Origin: Buchnera aphidicola (Protaphis terricola)
Lineage (GTDB): Bacteria; Pseudomonadota; Gammaproteobacteria; Enterobacterales; Enterobacteriaceae
Assembly (NCBI RefSeq): GCF_964059145.1
Contig: NZ_OZ060405.1
Location: forward strand, 496,001-560,000
Length of the DNA: 64,000 nucleotides
Direction: 5' to 3'
Shown in pieces: positions 31,734 to 44,242 of the stretch. A program made the translations under genes and the position numbers. The notes below the pieces were generated by a model that saw nothing but the letters and a program-made list of their open reading frames with translations, was not told the DNA's origin and did not search any database. How positions within the stretch are numbered: position 1 is the first letter of the stretch; each line of letters begins with the position of its first letter.

Positions 31734-32438
31734 CTATTTTCGATTTTTGCGATGCTGCTTCTTTGGTTGAATAGAAGATTTTTTTTCTAATTGTTCAATA
31801 GCTGGCATCCCACCTAATATTTCACCTTTAAAAATCCAAACTTTAACTCCTATTACACCATAAGTTGTATGAGCTTCTGAAACACTATAATCAATATTTG
31901 CACGAAGCGTATGCAATGGTACTCTACCTTCTCTATACCATTCTCTACGAGCAATTTCTGCACCACCTAATCTACCACTTACTTCGATTTTAATACCTTT
32001 AGCACCTTGTCTCATAGCATTTTGAACAGATCTTTTCATAGCTCTTCTGAACATTACTCTTCGTTCTAATTGAGAAGTAATGCTTTCTGAGACAAGTTTT
32101 GCATCTAATTCTGGTCTTCGAATTTCAGAAATATTAATTTGAGCTGGAACACCAGTTATTTTAGAAATAATCATCCTTAATTTTTCTACATCTTCTCCTT
32201 TTTTTCCTATAACAATACCTGGTCTAGCTGTATAAATAGTAACTCGAATACTTTTTGCAGGTCTTTCAATAGTAATACGTGATACTGAAGCTTTTATTAA
32301 TTCTTTCATTAAAAACTTACGAACTCTATAATCGCTATCTAAATTATCTGCAAATTCTTTAGTATTTGAAAACCATACAGAATTCCATTTTTTTATTATT
32401 CCTAATCGCATACCATTGGGATGGACTTTTTGACCCAT
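31734..32438 (-). CDS. rpsC: Ribosomal protein S3
   Basis: 30S protein lining the mRNA entry tunnel, where it aids unwinding of mRNA. It has 234 residues (E. coli 233). The KH domain includes [18 protein letters not shown]; the C-terminal domain has [20 protein letters not shown]. It lies between rplV and rplP in S10 order with 18- and 12-base spacers. Confidence 0.98.
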   Translation of the reverse strand: MGQKVHPNGMRLGIIKKWNSVWFSNTKEFADNLDSDYRVRKFLMKELIKASVSRITIERPAKSIRVTIYTARPGIVIGKKGEDVEKLRMIISKITGVPAQINISEIRRPELDAKLVSESITSQLERRVMFRRAMKRSVQNAMRQGAKGIKIEVSGRLGGAEIARREWYREGRVPLHTLRANIDYSVSEAHTTYGVIGVKVWIFKGEILGGMPAIEQLEKKSSIQPKKQHRKNRK

Positions 32439-32456
32439 TATTTATTCTCCAAAATA

Positions 32457-32789
32457 TTAACAATCAGAAACAATGATAGTAATATGACTAGTACGTTTTA
32501 GAATACGATCTGCTCTTCCTTTAGCACGTGGCATCATTCTTTTCATTGTTGATCCTTCGTCAATAAATATTTTTTTTATTTTTAATTGATCTATATCAAT
32601 ACCATTGTTATGTTCTGCATTTGCCATAGCTGATTCTAATACTTTTTTAACTAAAATTGATGCTTTTTTGTTATTAAATTTTAATATATTTAATGCTTTT
32701 GATACTTTTTTACCACGAATTAAATTTGCTATTAAACGAACTTTTTGAGCAGAAGAACGGGCTTTTCGATATCGAGCTAAAATTTCCAT
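32457..32789 (-). CDS. rplV: Ribosomal protein L22
   Basis: 50S protein with a long beta-hairpin that lines the exit tunnel. The 110 residues match E. coli: [20 protein letters not shown] at the start and the hairpin [20 protein letters not shown]. It is in S10 order between rpsS and rpsC. Confidence 0.98.
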   Translation of the reverse strand: MEILARYRKARSSAQKVRLIANLIRGKKVSKALNILKFNNKKASILVKKVLESAMANAEHNNGIDIDQLKIKKIFIDEGSTMKRMMPRAKGRADRILKRTSHITIIVSDC

Positions 32790-32805
32790 GAATGCCTCTT
32801 ATTTT

Positions 32806-33084
32806 CTAACGTTTTTTCACTTTTTTATCTGCAGTATGTCCTCTATAAGTACGTGTTAAAGAAAATTCGCCTAGTTTATGCCCAACCATTTCTTCAGTAA
32901 TAAAAATTGGAATATGCTGGCGTCCATTATGTACAGATATTGTTAAACCAACCATATTTGGAAAAATTGTTGAACGTCTAGACCAAGTTTTTAGAGGTTT
33001 TTTATCATTTAATTTAACTGCTTTCTCTACTTTTTTAAATAAACTAAGATCAATAAAAGGACCTTTTTTTAAAGAACGTGGCAT
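32806..33084 (-). CDS. rpsS: Ribosomal protein S19
   Basis: 30S head protein that forms the A-site finger contact. I start at ATG 33084 ([15 protein letters not shown]), giving 92 residues as in E. coli. Three extra upstream codons in the open frame begin at a non-ATG codon and have no counterpart. It keeps [20 protein letters not shown]. It lies between rplB and rplV. Confidence 0.98.
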   Translation of the reverse strand: MPRSLKKGPFIDLSLFKKVEKAVKLNDKKPLKTWSRRSTIFPNMVGLTISVHNGRQHIPIFITEEMVGHKLGEFSLTRTYRGHTADKKVKKR

Positions 33085-33101
33085 AAAATACACCTATAAA
33101 G

Positions 33102-33923
33102 TTATTTATGACGATGACGTAAAATAAATTTTTCAGTACGTTTATTTTTTCGAGTCTTTTTACCTTTAGTTTGAATACCCCAGGGAGTTACTGGATGTTT
33201 ACCAAAATTCCTACCCTCACCACCACCATGAGGATGGTCAACTGGATTCATAGCTGTACCTCGAACAGTAGGACGAATTCCAATCCAACGAGAAGCACCA
33301 GCTTTTCCTAAAACTTTTAACATATGCTCAGAATTACCTACCTCTCCAATTGTCCCACGACAATTAGATTCAGTTCTTCTCATTTCACCAGATCTTAATC
33401 TTAAAGTTGCATAATTTTTATCACATGCAACTAATTGTACATAGTTACCTGCTGAACGAGCAATTTGACCTCCTTTACCTGGTTTTATTTCTACATTGTG
33501 AATAAATGAACCAACAGGAATATTTTTAATTGGCAAAGTGTTTCCTATTTGAATAGGAACATGCAGTCCTGATTTTATAGTATCCCCGACCTTTAAGCCT
33601 TTAGGTGCTAAAATATAGCTTCTTTTACCATCTTTGTATAATATTAAAGCAATATGAGAAGAACGATTAGGATCGTATTCAAATCTCTCTACAACTGCAT
33701 CTATATTATCTTTATTTCTCTTAAAATCTATAATACGATATGCTCTTTTATGACCTCCTCCAATATGACGAGTAGTAATTCTTCCGTTATTATTCCGTCC
33801 ACCAGTTTTACTTTTTTTCATAATAAGAGAAGAGTTTGGTTTGCCCTTGTACAACGTCTTATTGACAACTTTAATAACATGACGTCGACCAGGAGATGTT
33901 GGCTTACATTTTATAATTGCCAT
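33102..33923 (-). CDS. rplB: Ribosomal protein L2
   Basis: Primary 23S-binding protein needed for subunit joining and peptidyl-transferase function. It has 273 residues, as in E. coli. Signatures include [20 protein letters not shown] and the C-terminal loop [16 protein letters not shown] with the conserved histidine. It lies between rplW and rpsS in S10 order. Confidence 0.98.
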   Translation of the reverse strand: MAIIKCKPTSPGRRHVIKVVNKTLYKGKPNSSLIMKKSKTGGRNNNGRITTRHIGGGHKRAYRIIDFKRNKDNIDAVVERFEYDPNRSSHIALILYKDGKRSYILAPKGLKVGDTIKSGLHVPIQIGNTLPIKNIPVGSFIHNVEIKPGKGGQIARSAGNYVQLVACDKNYATLRLRSGEMRRTESNCRGTIGEVGNSEHMLKVLGKAGASRWIGIRPTVRGTAMNPVDHPHGGGEGRNFGKHPVTPWGIQTKGKKTRKNKRTEKFILRHRHK

Positions 33924-33942
33924 TATTATTTCCTCTAACTAC

Positions 33943-34245
33943 TTACTCTACACTACCTATGAAATCTAAACTTTGACCTTTTTTTACTTTAATATAAGCT
34001 TTTTTCCAATCATTTTTAAAAATAATACGATTAGAATGACGTTTCTTTTTGCCTTTTACATATATTGTTTTAATACTTTCTACTTCTATATTAAATAATT
34101 TTTGCATTGCATATTTAATTTCACCTTTAGTAGAATTCTTTAAAACCTTTATGATAACAGTGTTAAATTTTTCTGTTAATATAGAAGACTTTTCAGAAAT
34201 ATGTGGAGCAAGTAATATTTTGAAAACACGCTCTTCAGAAATCAT
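33943..34245 (-). CDS. rplW: Ribosomal protein L23
   Basis: 50S exit-tunnel protein, docking site for trigger factor and SRP. It has 100 residues, as in E. coli, with [13 protein letters not shown] at the start and [12 protein letters not shown] in the loop. Its ATG overlaps the rplD stop by four bases, so translation is coupled. Confidence 0.97.
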   Translation of the reverse strand: MISEERVFKILLAPHISEKSSILTEKFNTVIIKVLKNSTKGEIKYAMQKLFNIEVESIKTIYVKGKKKRHSNRIIFKNDWKKAYIKVKKGQSLDFIGSVE

Positions 34246-34847
34246 GAAAGTATTTCCTCAATTTTTTTTAAAGCAACAACAGTAATTAGAACATTTTCAA
34301 AAGCAATTAAACTAACTGGATCTATGGAAGAAACATCTTTTACATCAACTAAATGTAAATTTCTAGAAGCAAGAAACAAATTATTATCTAATTTTTCAGT
34401 AATAATAAAAACATTATTTATATTTATTTCTTTCAACTTTTCTACTAATAACTTAGTTTTAGGTGCACTTAATGAAAAATCTTTAAAAATAATTAATCTT
34501 TTTTGTCTTATTAATTCAGAAAAAATACTTTTTAAAGCACCTCGATACATTTTTTTATTAACTTTTTGAGAATATTTTTTAGGTTTCTCAGCAAATGTTA
34601 CTCCTCCAGATCGCCAAATTGGACTTCTAAAAGAACCTGCTCGAGCACGTCCTGTTCCTTTTTGACGCCATGGTTTTCTACCTGAACCAGAAACATCAGC
34701 ACGACTTTTTTGTGCTTTTGTACCTTGACGAGCGGATGCTGAATAAGCAACAACCACTTGATGTATTAGAGCTTCATTAAAATCTCGAGAAAAAATGATT
34801 TCAGAAACACTAAGAGAGTTTTGCACGTCTTTGACTACTAGTTCCAT
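34242..34847 (-). CDS. rplD: Ribosomal protein L4
   Basis: 50S tunnel protein; in E. coli it also represses the S10 operon by acting on its leader. I start at ATG 34847 ([14 protein letters not shown]), giving 201 residues as in E. coli. The open frame extends seven codons further, but these lack counterparts. The tunnel loop [20 protein letters not shown] is intact. It overlaps the rplW start by four bases. Confidence 0.97.
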   Translation of the reverse strand: MELVVKDVQNSLSVSEIIFSRDFNEALIHQVVVAYSASARQGTKAQKSRADVSGSGRKPWRQKGTGRARAGSFRSPIWRSGGVTFAEKPKKYSQKVNKKMYRGALKSIFSELIRQKRLIIFKDFSLSAPKTKLLVEKLKEININNVFIITEKLDNNLFLASRNLHLVDVKDVSSIDPVSLIAFENVLITVVALKKIEEILS

Positions 34848-34864
34848 GCTTAATTCCTTATTTC

Positions 34865-35494
34865 TCAAATCTTAATAGCTGGTTTAACAATCAAATTACT
34901 ACCTCTAGATCCTGGAACTGAACCTTTAACTAAAAGTAAATTACGCTTATTATCAATACGCATGATATTTAAATTTTGAATTGTAATACGTTTATTTCCT
35001 AATTGACCTGCCATTTTTTTACCTTTAAAAACTCTACCAGGAGTTTGATTTTGACCAATAGATCCTGGAGCTCTATGAGATAAAGAGTTCCCATGCGTAG
35101 CATCTTGAGTACGAAAATTCCAACGTTTAACAGTACCAGAAAAACCCTTTCCTTTAGAAATACCTGTAATATCTACTTTCTTAATATTATTAAAAATATT
35201 AATTTCAATATTTTGACCTAATTGAAAATTTTTATTTTTATCTATTTTAAATTCCCATAAACCATAACCAGGTACTACACCTGCTTTTAAAAAATGACCA
35301 GCTTGTGGTTTTTTAAGTTTATTTAATTTTTTTATACCTGTTGTAATTTGAATAGCATAATATCCATCAGTTTGTATATTTTTTATTTGTGTAATTCTAT
35401 TCTCTTTAAATTCAATTATAGTAATAGGAATTGAACTTCCTTCCTTAGTAAAAATACGAGTCATACCAAGTTTTTTACCAATTAAACCCATCAT
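34865..35494 (-). CDS. rplC: Ribosomal protein L3
   Basis: 50S protein that reaches towards the peptidyl-transferase centre. I start at ATG 35494 ([15 protein letters not shown]), giving 209 residues as in E. coli; six extra upstream codons have no counterpart. The W-loop and methylated-glutamine region [20 protein letters not shown] is intact. It follows rpsJ in S10 order. Confidence 0.97.
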   Translation of the reverse strand: MMGLIGKKLGMTRIFTKEGSSIPITIIEFKENRITQIKNIQTDGYYAIQITTGIKKLNKLKKPQAGHFLKAGVVPGYGLWEFKIDKNKNFQLGQNIEINIFNNIKKVDITGISKGKGFSGTVKRWNFRTQDATHGNSLSHRAPGSIGQNQTPGRVFKGKKMAGQLGNKRITIQNLNIMRIDNKRNLLLVKGSVPGSRGSNLIVKPAIKI

Positions 35495-35526
35495 GTTTAA
35501 AAACCTTATCATATATATCTATGTAA

Positions 35527-35856
<330 letters not shown>

Positions 35857-35883
35857 TTATTAAAAAATAAAAAATTTATCTTC

Positions 35884-35943
35884 TCTCTAATTAGAGATTA
35901 GATGCAATTTATGAAAAATTTATATAACTCCTATATTAGGAGT
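35884..35943 (-). promoter_or_regulatory. Two hairpins ahead of rpsJ (possible S10 leader)
   Basis: TCTCTAATTAGAGA (35884-35897) and ACTCCTA/TAGGAGT (35927-35943) are inverted repeats in the tuf-rpsJ gap. In E. coli the S10 leader is structured and bound by L4. The resemblance here is positional only. Confidence 0.3.
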
Positions 35944-36022
35944 ATTTTAAGATCATTTTTTTAATTTTATAAAATTTTTTTTACTAAAATAAATCAACCT
36001 AAAGTATATAATTAATATTACC

Positions 36023-36051
36023 AAGAAAAGAGCATTGTATACTCTTTTCTT
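36023..36051 (-). terminator. Terminator-like inverted repeat after tuf
   Basis: AAGAAAAGAG (36023-36032) and CTCTTTTCTT (36042-36051) form a perfect 10-bp stem with a 9-base loop, 45 bases after the tuf stop. It marks the end of the str operon before the S10 operon. Confidence 0.6.
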
Positions 36052-36096
36052 AATAAATTCAACTTAGTGTAGTATAAATTATAAAATGATAAAAAA

Positions 36097-37299
<1,203 letters not shown>

Positions 37300-37348
37300 T
37301 TAATAATTAAAAATGTTTAAAAAATATTTAAAAAATATATTTTAAAAA

Positions 37349-39457
37349 TTATTTATTTTTTTTTTCAATAATTAGATTAGATACACTAGATGGTGCTTCT
37401 ATATATTTTAAAAACTCCATAGAATAAGAAGCTCTTCCTTGAGTTTGAGAACGTAAATCAGTAGCATATCCAAACATTTCAGACAAAGGAACACAAGCAT
37501 TAATAACTTTTCCAACAGATAAATCTTTCATACCTTCAATTATACCTCGTCGACGATTTAAATCACCGATAACATCACCCATATAATCATCTGGAGTTTC
37601 AACTTCAACTTTCATAATAGGTTCTAATAAGATAGGTCGAGCTTTTTTAAAACCATTTTTAAACGCTATAGAAGCAGCAAGTTTAAATGCTAATTCTGAA
37701 GAATCTACATCATGATAAGATCCAAAATAAAGACGAACACCTATATCTACAACTGGATATCCAGCTAATGGACCGTATCTTAATTGTTCTTGAATACCTT
37801 TATCAATTGCAGATATATATTCATTTGGTATAACACCGCCTTTGATATCATTAATAAAAGAATACCCAGGACCTCCTGGTTCTAAAGGAAATAACTCAAT
37901 AACAACATGCCCATACTGTCCTCTCCCTCCAGATTGTTTAATATGTTTTCCTTCAATATCACTTACTTTATTTAAAATAGTCTCACGATATGCAACCTGA
38001 GGTTTTCCAATATTTGCTTCAATACTAAATTCTCGTCTCATGCGATCAACTATAATTTCTAAATGCAACTCACCCATACCAGAAATAATTGTTTGATTAG
38101 ATTCTTGATCAGTATGAACTCTAAAAGAAGGATCTTCTTTAGCTAATCTACTCAATGCTAAACTCATTTTTTCTTGATCAGCTTTTGTTTTAGGTTCTAA
38201 AGAAATTGATATTACTGGCTCTGGAAATTCCATACGTTCTAATATAATAGGTTCATTTAAATCACATAACGTATCCCCGGTAGTTACATCCTTTAAACCA
38301 ATTGCAGCTGCAATATCACCTGCATATACTGCTTTAATTTCTTCCCTTTTATTAGCATGCATCTGAACGATTCTACCAATTCTCTCACGTTGAGATTTAA
38401 TAGAATTAAATACAGTATCTCCTGATTGAACTATCCCCGAATAAACTCGAAAAAATGTTAAATTTCCTACAAATGGATCACTTGCAATTTTAAATGCTAA
38501 AGCTGAAAACGGTGCATGATCATTAGAAGATCTAATGGCAGGAGTATTTTTATAATTATTTAAAATGCCTTTTACATCCTGAATATCATTAGGAGCAGGT
38601 AAATATTCAATTATTGCATCCAATAATGCTTGAACTCCCTTATTTTTAAAAGCAGATCCACAAGTAATAAGTGTAATTTCATTATTTAAAGAACGCTGAC
38701 GTAATGCCGATTTTATTTCTTGTTCAGACAATTCAATACCATTTAAATATTTTTCCATAAGATCTTCATTAGATTCAACAGCGGATTCAATTAAATTTTG
38801 GCGCCATTTATTTGATATTTTTAACATATCTAATGGAATATCTTTATAAGTAAAAGTTATACCTTGATCTAAATCTTGCCACTCAATTGCTTTCATTTTA
38901 ATTAAATCAATTACTCCTTTAAAACATTCCTCAGAACCAATTGCTAATTGCAATGGTACAGGATTCCCTCCTAAACGTGTTTTTATTTGTTGAACAACTT
39001 TTAAAAAATTTGCTCCCATACGATCCATTTTATTTATGAAAGCTAAACGAGGTACATTATATTTATTTGCTTGTCTCCAAACAGTTTCTGATTGAGGTTG
39101 AACACCTCCAACAGCACAATATACCATTACAGCACCATCTAAGACACGCATAGAACGTTCTACTTCTATAGTGAAATCCACATGTCCTGGGGTATCAATA
39201 ATGTTAATTCTATGAGGTTTAAATTGTTTTCCCATTCCACTCCAAAAAGTAGTAGTAGCAGCAGATGTAATAGTAATACCCCTTTCCTGTTCCTGTTCCA
39301 TCCAGTCCATTGTTGCTGCTCCATCATGTACTTCTCCAATTTTATGATTAATCCCAGTATAAAAAAGAATTCTTTCTGTAGTAGTAGTTTTTCCAGCATC
39401 TATATGTGCACTAATTCCAATGTTTCGATATTGAGAAATAGGTGTTGTACGAGACAT
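37349..39457 (-). CDS. fusA: Elongation factor G
   Basis: GTPase that drives translocation and, with RRF, ribosome recycling. It has 702 residues (E. coli 704). The P-loop is [14 protein letters not shown] (about 15-28), G3 is [10 protein letters not shown] and G4 is [11 protein letters not shown]. Domain IV contains [19 protein letters not shown] and the tip [16 protein letters not shown]. It lies in the str operon between rpsG and tuf, with 91- and 67-base spacers. Confidence 0.98.
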   Translation of the reverse strand: MSRTTPISQYRNIGISAHIDAGKTTTTERILFYTGINHKIGEVHDGAATMDWMEQEQERGITITSAATTTFWSGMGKQFKPHRINIIDTPGHVDFTIEVERSMRVLDGAVMVYCAVGGVQPQSETVWRQANKYNVPRLAFINKMDRMGANFLKVVQQIKTRLGGNPVPLQLAIGSEECFKGVIDLIKMKAIEWQDLDQGITFTYKDIPLDMLKISNKWRQNLIESAVESNEDLMEKYLNGIELSEQEIKSALRQRSLNNEITLITCGSAFKNKGVQALLDAIIEYLPAPNDIQDVKGILNNYKNTPAIRSSNDHAPFSALAFKIASDPFVGNLTFFRVYSGIVQSGDTVFNSIKSQRERIGRIVQMHANKREEIKAVYAGDIAAAIGLKDVTTGDTLCDLNEPIILERMEFPEPVISISLEPKTKADQEKMSLALSRLAKEDPSFRVHTDQESNQTIISGMGELHLEIIVDRMRREFSIEANIGKPQVAYRETILNKVSDIEGKHIKQSGGRGQYGHVVIELFPLEPGGPGYSFINDIKGGVIPNEYISAIDKGIQEQLRYGPLAGYPVVDIGVRLYFGSYHDVDSSELAFKLAASIAFKNGFKKARPILLEPIMKVEVETPDDYMGDVIGDLNRRRGIIEGMKDLSVGKVINACVPLSEMFGYATDLRSQTQGRASYSMEFLKYIEAPSSVSNLIIEKKNK

Positions 39458-39548
39458 AATAAATTTTTACTTTTAGTTTTTTGAAAGTTGTTATTATTAA
39501 ATAAAATTAAAATATTTAATATATTATCAATTAAAAAAATTTAAAAAA

Positions 39549-40019
39549 TTACCAACGATAATGAGCAAATGCTTTATTTGCTTCAGCCATACGATGCACT
39601 TCCTCTCTTTTTTTAACTGCAGCTCCTTTATTATCTATTGCATCATATAATTCATTTGATAAGCGTAATGACATGGATTTATCCGATCTTTTTCGTGCTG
39701 AATTTACAATCCATCTCATAGCTAATGCATTTCTACGAACTGGACGTACTTCAACAGGAACTTGATATGTGGAACCTCCTACTCGACGCGATTTAACTTC
39801 TATAGCAGGTCGAACATTTTCTAAAGCATTTTCAAATGCTTCTAACTCTTTTTTTTCTGTACGTTTAGATAAGTTTTTCAATGCAGTATAAACAATAACT
39901 TCAGCAATAGATTTTTTACCATCTACCATTAAAATATTAATAAATTTAGCTAATAATTCTGAAGAAAATTTTGGATCTGGTAAAATTTTTCGAGCAGTAA
40001 TCACACGACGACGAGGCAT
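39549..40019 (-). CDS. rpsG: Ribosomal protein S7
   Basis: Nucleates assembly of the 30S head and in E. coli represses its own operon. It has 156 residues, the common enterobacterial length. It keeps [35 protein letters not shown] and the C-terminal [20 protein letters not shown]. Only 28 bases separate it from rpsL, much less than the roughly 96-base E. coli spacer that holds the S7 binding hairpin. Confidence 0.98.
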   Translation of the reverse strand: MPRRRVITARKILPDPKFSSELLAKFINILMVDGKKSIAEVIVYTALKNLSKRTEKKELEAFENALENVRPAIEVKSRRVGGSTYQVPVEVRPVRRNALAMRWIVNSARKRSDKSMSLRLSNELYDAIDNKGAAVKKREEVHRMAEANKAFAHYRW

Positions 40020-40047
40020 AGATTATACTCCTTAATAATTTAAATAA

Positions 40048-40422
40048 TTAAACTTTAGTTTTTTTTACACCATATTTAGAACGACTTTTTTTTCTATCCT
40101 TCACACCTGCGCAATCTAGAGCGCCTCTAACAACATGATATCGAACTCCAGGCAAATCTTTTACTCTACCTCCACGTATTAAAATAACAGAATGTTCTTG
40201 TAAATTATGACCTTCTCCTCCGATATATGCTGTTACTTCAAATCCATTAGTTAATCTAACACGGCATACTTTACGTAATGCAGAATTAGGTTTTTTAGGA
40301 GTAGTCGTATAAACTCTTGTACACACTCCTCTTTTTTGAGGACTATTTGATAATGCAGGTACATTAGTTTTAATTATTTTACGTACACGAGGTTTTCGAA
40401 CCAATTGATTTACTGTGGACAT
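40048..40422 (-). CDS. rpsL: Ribosomal protein S12
   Basis: 30S protein at the decoding centre that governs accuracy. It has 124 residues, as in E. coli. The streptomycin-related loop [12 protein letters not shown] carries lysine at the position of K43, and the second loop is [13 protein letters not shown]; both look wild type. It is the first gene of the str operon. An AT-rich 112-base gap to tusB contains TATAATATAAT on the minus strand at 40485-40475, a possible -10 element, but I see no good -35 box. Confidence 0.98.
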   Translation of the reverse strand: MSTVNQLVRKPRVRKIIKTNVPALSNSPQKRGVCTRVYTTTPKKPNSALRKVCRVRLTNGFEVTAYIGGEGHNLQEHSVILIRGGRVKDLPGVRYHVVRGALDCAGVKDRKKSRSKYGVKKTKV

Positions 40423-40534
40423 ATAAATTCCTATACAATTAATTTAATAATTAATTAAAAGATAAAAAATCGAGATTATATTATAATGTAGAATTTTCAG
40501 ACTGGGAATATAAATCAAAGGAATTAAGTATAAT

Positions 40535-40822
40535 TTACCAAATCATTTGTGTTTTATTTTTAAGTGTTAACGAAACAAAATGCATATAACTAATCAATGT
40601 AAAATCGCTAGATATATTATTTATAATACCACGAGCATAAACATCTTCTTTTATTAAATATAAATTTGCTGAAGTATAAAGAATTTTATCTAAAAAAAAA
40701 CTATTATTTAAAGCAATTAAAACACCATCCTGTAAAGCCAAAAAATCATCTTTTTTTTTTAATATATTTAAAATTAAATGCATATTTGCTCGATAAGGTG
40801 ATTGCATTAAAGTATGTAACAT
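40535..40822 (-). CDS. tusB: TusB, sulfur-relay subunit
   Basis: One of the TusBCD complex subunits that pass sulfur from TusA to TusE and MnmA for 2-thiouridine at the wobble base of Lys, Glu and Gln tRNAs. The 95 residues match E. coli TusB in length. [20 protein letters not shown] and [13 protein letters not shown] are recognisable; sequence similarity is modest, as for this family. It is the last of tusD-tusC-tusB, directly before rpsL, as in E. coli. Identity rests on position as well as sequence. Confidence 0.9.
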   Translation of the reverse strand: MLHTLMQSPYRANMHLILNILKKKDDFLALQDGVLIALNNSFFLDKILYTSANLYLIKEDVYARGIINNISSDFTLISYMHFVSLTLKNKTQMIW

Positions 40823-40833
40823 AAAAAAATACC

Positions 40834-41193
40834 TTAAAAATTAAGAATTACATCAAAATTTTCTAATTTTAAACGTAACAAATGAAAATTTAATATATCT
40901 ACTTTTAATGTAAATTTAGTATTTAAATTTAATCCTCTTTCTACTAAAGATAATTTACAACAATAAAAATTTTTTATTTCATATAGAGATAATATAGAAA
41001 ATAGATTAGTATAATTACGAGATAAAATCTTCTCTGTCTTATAATTTTTTAATAATTGAAAAACACCATCACCAATAAAAAATAAACTAATTTTATTTAA
41101 TACACTAGAAGTACTTAAAACAGCATCTAATCCTTCTTTACCAAAAGTAGTTCCATGTGGTGCATGAGAAAAAATAAATGCAATTTTTTTCAT
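40834..41193 (-). CDS. tusC: TusC, sulfur-relay subunit
   Basis: A structural subunit of the TusBCD hexamer of 119 residues, the E. coli length. The conserved start [20 protein letters not shown] and the DAVLSTSS segment identify it. It has no conserved catalytic cysteine; that is on TusD. It lies 8 bases after tusD and 11 before tusB, so all three are translated from one message. Confidence 0.93.
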   Translation of the reverse strand: MKKIAFIFSHAPHGTTFGKEGLDAVLSTSSVLNKISLFFIGDGVFQLLKNYKTEKILSRNYTNLFSILSLYEIKNFYCCKLSLVERGLNLNTKFTLKVDILNFHLLRLKLENFDVILNF

Positions 41194-41201
41194 AAAATAA
41201 T

Positions 41202-41600
41202 TTAAAATTGTATTAAACGATCTGAAAGATTAATAGAATTACCTAGCTCTAATAATCCACTTAATTGAAAACAAGGAGATAAATTACCTTTTTTTAAAAT
41301 ATTAGATGTATTATCATCCTCCACTATACCTCTTCTTAAAGCAGCACTAGAACATACATATAATTGAACATTATATTTTTTATTTAAACTTCTCCAACCT
41401 TTAATTAAATCAAATTCATCAATAGGTGATTGACTAATGTAGTTAGCATTTAATACCCCATCAAAATAAAAAAATACACTGTTTAATATATGACCCATTG
41501 TAATTAGTGATTTAGAAAATAAAAAAGCTGTACTTGAGTTTTGTGTTCCATAAGCTGAACCTGTTACTAGAATTGTATAATTTATTTTTTTATTAATCAT
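41202..41600 (-). CDS. tusD: TusD, sulfurtransferase subunit
   Basis: The catalytic subunit of TusBCD; its cysteine accepts persulfide sulfur for 2-thiouridine synthesis. The cysteine is present in [13 protein letters not shown] (C83 here, C78 in E. coli). [20 protein letters not shown] is the family start. At 132 residues it is a few longer than E. coli. The start overlaps the end of fkpA by 8 bases, which ties this cytoplasmic tRNA gene to a periplasmic chaperone in one message. Confidence 0.95.
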   Translation of the reverse strand: MINKKINYTILVTGSAYGTQNSSTAFLFSKSLITMGHILNSVFFYFDGVLNANYISQSPIDEFDLIKGWRSLNKKYNVQLYVCSSAALRRGIVEDDNTSNILKKGNLSPCFQLSGLLELGNSINLSDRLIQF

Positions 41601-42351
41601 GTTTTACATTAATTAACTCTATATCAAAAATTAAAGTAGAATTTCCTGGAATTCCATTAAATCTATTTTTTCCATAACCTAAATGAGGAGGTATAACTAA
41701 TATAATTTTACCACCTTTTTTTATATATTTTAATCCTTCTTGCCAACCTAAGATTACATCTTTTAATATAAATGTTATAGGTTTTCCTCGATTATATGAA
41801 TTGTCAAACTCAACTCCATTTATTAAAGTTCCTTTATAATGAACAGTAATTTTTGAATCTTCTTTAATATTTTCACCTGATCCTAAATTTTTTATAATAT
41901 ACATCAAACCACTTTTAGTTTTATGTGCTCCTTTAATTTTAGAAAAATTTTGCATATATAAATGGCCTTGAATTAAATTTTCTTTTTCATTTTTTTTTAT
42001 TTCAATTCTACTAGCACTTTTAATTTTTTTCTCTAATTTTTCAAGAATTGAAATAATTTCTTGATTTGATAATTTTAAACGATTTAAAAGTGCATCTTGA
42101 ATTCCTGATAAAAGAGTATATTTATCTATTTGAATACCTAATTTTTTCTGTTTTTCAAATGATTGATTTACATAATTACCTAAAGAAACACCTAATGCAT
42201 AACCTATTTTTTCTTGATCATTTTTGAATTTTATTTTATTTGATACATTAGATTTCATATAAAAAGGCGATTTTATTTCTGCATATGAAGTGATAGAAAC
42301 AAAAAAAAATAAATATAATAATATAATTCTTTTAAATAAAAGAAAAATCAT
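41593..42351 (-). CDS. fkpA: FkpA, periplasmic FKBP-type peptidyl-prolyl isomerase
   Basis: A periplasmic chaperone and proline isomerase. The N-terminus is a signal peptide: basic FKR, a hydrophobic stretch [12 protein letters not shown], and a probable cleavage after SYA near residue 24. A helical dimerisation domain follows ([17 protein letters not shown]). The C-terminal FKBP domain (about 145-250) has [19 protein letters not shown] and [19 protein letters not shown]. It is 252 residues (E. coli 270). It heads the fkpA-tusDCB-rpsL run and overlaps tusD. The upstream 617 bases hold no gene. Confidence 0.94.
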   Translation of the reverse strand: MIFLLFKRIILLYLFFFVSITSYAEIKSPFYMKSNVSNKIKFKNDQEKIGYALGVSLGNYVNQSFEKQKKLGIQIDKYTLLSGIQDALLNRLKLSNQEIISILEKLEKKIKSASRIEIKKNEKENLIQGHLYMQNFSKIKGAHKTKSGLMYIIKNLGSGENIKEDSKITVHYKGTLINGVEFDNSYNRGKPITFILKDVILGWQEGLKYIKKGGKIILVIPPHLGYGKNRFNGIPGNSTLIFDIELINVKHD

Positions 42352-42968
42352 TTATTTCCCCAATTTATTTTGTATTTTATTTTTAAAATAAATAATATAA
42401 TTTTTTATCTTAAAATTAAATATAAAAATTTTTTAACTATATACTTTTTATTAATAAGTTAATTGAAATATATTTATACTTAATAAAAAATTTAAAAAAT
42501 AAAAAAATTAATTTAACTAATTTTTAATTTATCATAAAATAATTTATTTTTAAAAATAACACCTATATACTAAAACATTTTTTTTATTTTAAAATAAACT
42601 CTTCTACTAAAAAAATCGTTTTAAATTTTTTTATCAAAATAATACATTTTTACTCTCTTGAAAAAAAAGAAAAGATATTATTAAAATAAAATTATTAAAA
42701 TTATTTTTTTATAATATATTGAAACAATATTAAATCTTTTAATAAATAAAAAAATTAAATTTATAGATTTAAAATATACATTATATTTAATTAAATTTAA
42801 ACTTATTTTACTACAAAATTATAAGTAAATAAATTTTATATATAGTTTTAAAAAATTATTTTAGATTTTACACATCTTAATACAATCAAAACTATAATCA
42901 AAAATATATTACAAAAAAATTTAATAATTTTCACATCTTAAAAATTTTAAAATAAATAGGTAAAAAAA
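42352..42968. other. 617-base non-coding spacer between fkpA and tsgA
   Basis: Almost entirely A and T, with no supported gene on either strand and no RNA-like fold that I can recognise. It separates two divergent genes and must contain their promoters, but A/T bias hides them. It probably represents decayed genes; E. coli has several genes between these two loci. Confidence 0.6.
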
Positions 42969-44129
42969 GTGAAAAATATTAACCAAATCGGACTTACATG
43001 GATTAGTTTTTTTTCATATGCTTTCACAGGTGCATTAATAGTTGTTACAGGAATGATTATGGGAGATATTGCAAATTATTTTAATTTATCTATATCTCGG
43101 ATAAGTAACATATTTACTTTCTTAAATGCAGGAATTTTAATATCTATTTTACTTAATTCCTGGTTAATTAATATTATCTCTCTAAAAAAACAACTAATAT
43201 TTGGATTTATACTTTCAATTATTTCTGTTTTAGGAATCATTCTTTCTAAAAATATATTATTATTTTCTATTAATATTTTTATATTAGGATTAGTTAGTGG
43301 AATTACAATGTCAATTGGTACTTTTATTATTACAGCATTGTATTCAGGATCAATAAGAGGATCAAAACTCTTAATCACAGATTCTTTTTTTAGTATGTCT
43401 GGAATGATATTTCCTGTTATTACAGCATATTTATTAGAAAATAAATTTATATGGTATTGGATATATTTATGTATAGATATAATTTATTTTTTTATTTTTA
43501 TTTTATCAATTAATTTAAAATTTCCAGAATCAAATAAAATATTATATCATACTAGTATAATTAAAAAATGGAATGTAAATGTAATATTATTATCTATTTG
43601 TGCATTGTTATATATTTTAGGACAATTAAGTTTTATTTCATGGGTTCCTCAATACGCTACAGAAAATATGCATATTAATATAAAAAAAACAGGAAGATTA
43701 GTCAGTGATTTTTGGATGTCTTATATGATTGGCATGTGGTTCTTTAGCTTTATAATAAAATTTTTTAATTTAAAACATATATTTATTTTTTTATCTGGAA
43801 TTTCTACTATACTTATGTATGTATATATACATAATTCAAACTATTTAATAATGAAATATACCATTATTAGCTTAGGATTTTTTTCTAGTGCTATTTATAC
43901 AATTATTATAACATTAGCTTCATTACAGACAAAAAAACCATCTGCAAAACTAATTAACATTATTTTATTTTTTGGAACAATAGGAACATTACTAACATTT
44001 ATTATAACGAGTCCTATTGTAGAAAAAAAAGGACTATATGAAACTCTTATGTGTGCAAATTTATTATATAGTATAGTATTTTTTCTATCTTTATTGATTA
44101 TAAAAAGCTACAAAAATAAACTGGCTTAA
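42969..44129 (+). CDS. tsgA: TsgA, major-facilitator-family transporter
   Basis: An inner-membrane protein of 386 residues (E. coli 393) with about twelve helices; the substrate is not known. It aligns with E. coli TsgA from the start (QIGLTWISFFSYAFTGALIV), with NIFTFLNAGILISI, GLVSGITMSIGTFIITALYS and SFWMSYMIGMW-type motif DFWMSYMIGMWFFSF. The start is GTG, eight bases after AGG. It stands alone, and a terminator follows. It is one of very few solute carriers in this window, so it may matter for host-symbiont exchange. Confidence 0.94.
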   Translation: MKNINQIGLTWISFFSYAFTGALIVVTGMIMGDIANYFNLSISRISNIFTFLNAGILISILLNSWLINIISLKKQLIFGFILSIISVLGIILSKNILLFSINIFILGLVSGITMSIGTFIITALYSGSIRGSKLLITDSFFSMSGMIFPVITAYLLENKFIWYWIYLCIDIIYFFIFILSINLKFPESNKILYHTSIIKKWNVNVILLSICALLYILGQLSFISWVPQYATENMHINIKKTGRLVSDFWMSYMIGMWFFSFIIKFFNLKHIFIFLSGISTILMYVYIHNSNYLIMKYTIISLGFFSSAIYTIIITLASLQTKKPSAKLINIILFFGTIGTLLTFIITSPIVEKKGLYETLMCANLLYSIVFFLSLLIIKSYKNKLA

Positions 44130-44192
44130 AATATAACTATTTTCTAGAAAAATAAAAATTATATTTACTTATAAGAATTAATAGATAATAAT

Positions 44193-44228
44193 AAATAAAC
44201 TAGAATGTAACTATTTTCTGGTTTATTT
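44193..44228. terminator. Bidirectional terminator between tsgA and trpS
   Basis: AAATAAACTAGAA (44193-44205) pairs with TTCTGGTTTATTT-type sequence (44216-44228) with one G-U-type difference, between the two converging genes. Confidence 0.5.
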
Positions 44229-44242
44229 ATCTAAATATAAAA

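Noticed and set aside
39166-39484. Open frames within and opposite the start of fusA
   Set aside because: Both overlap the highly conserved GTPase domain of EF-G and have no independent support.
42655-42690. CTTGAA-like sequence as a sigma-32 promoter
   Set aside because: No matching -10 element at a proper distance, and it points away from fkpA.
43076-43378. 100-codon frame opposite tsgA
   Set aside because: Antisense of membrane helices, giving chance isoleucine/proline patterns; no family resemblance.
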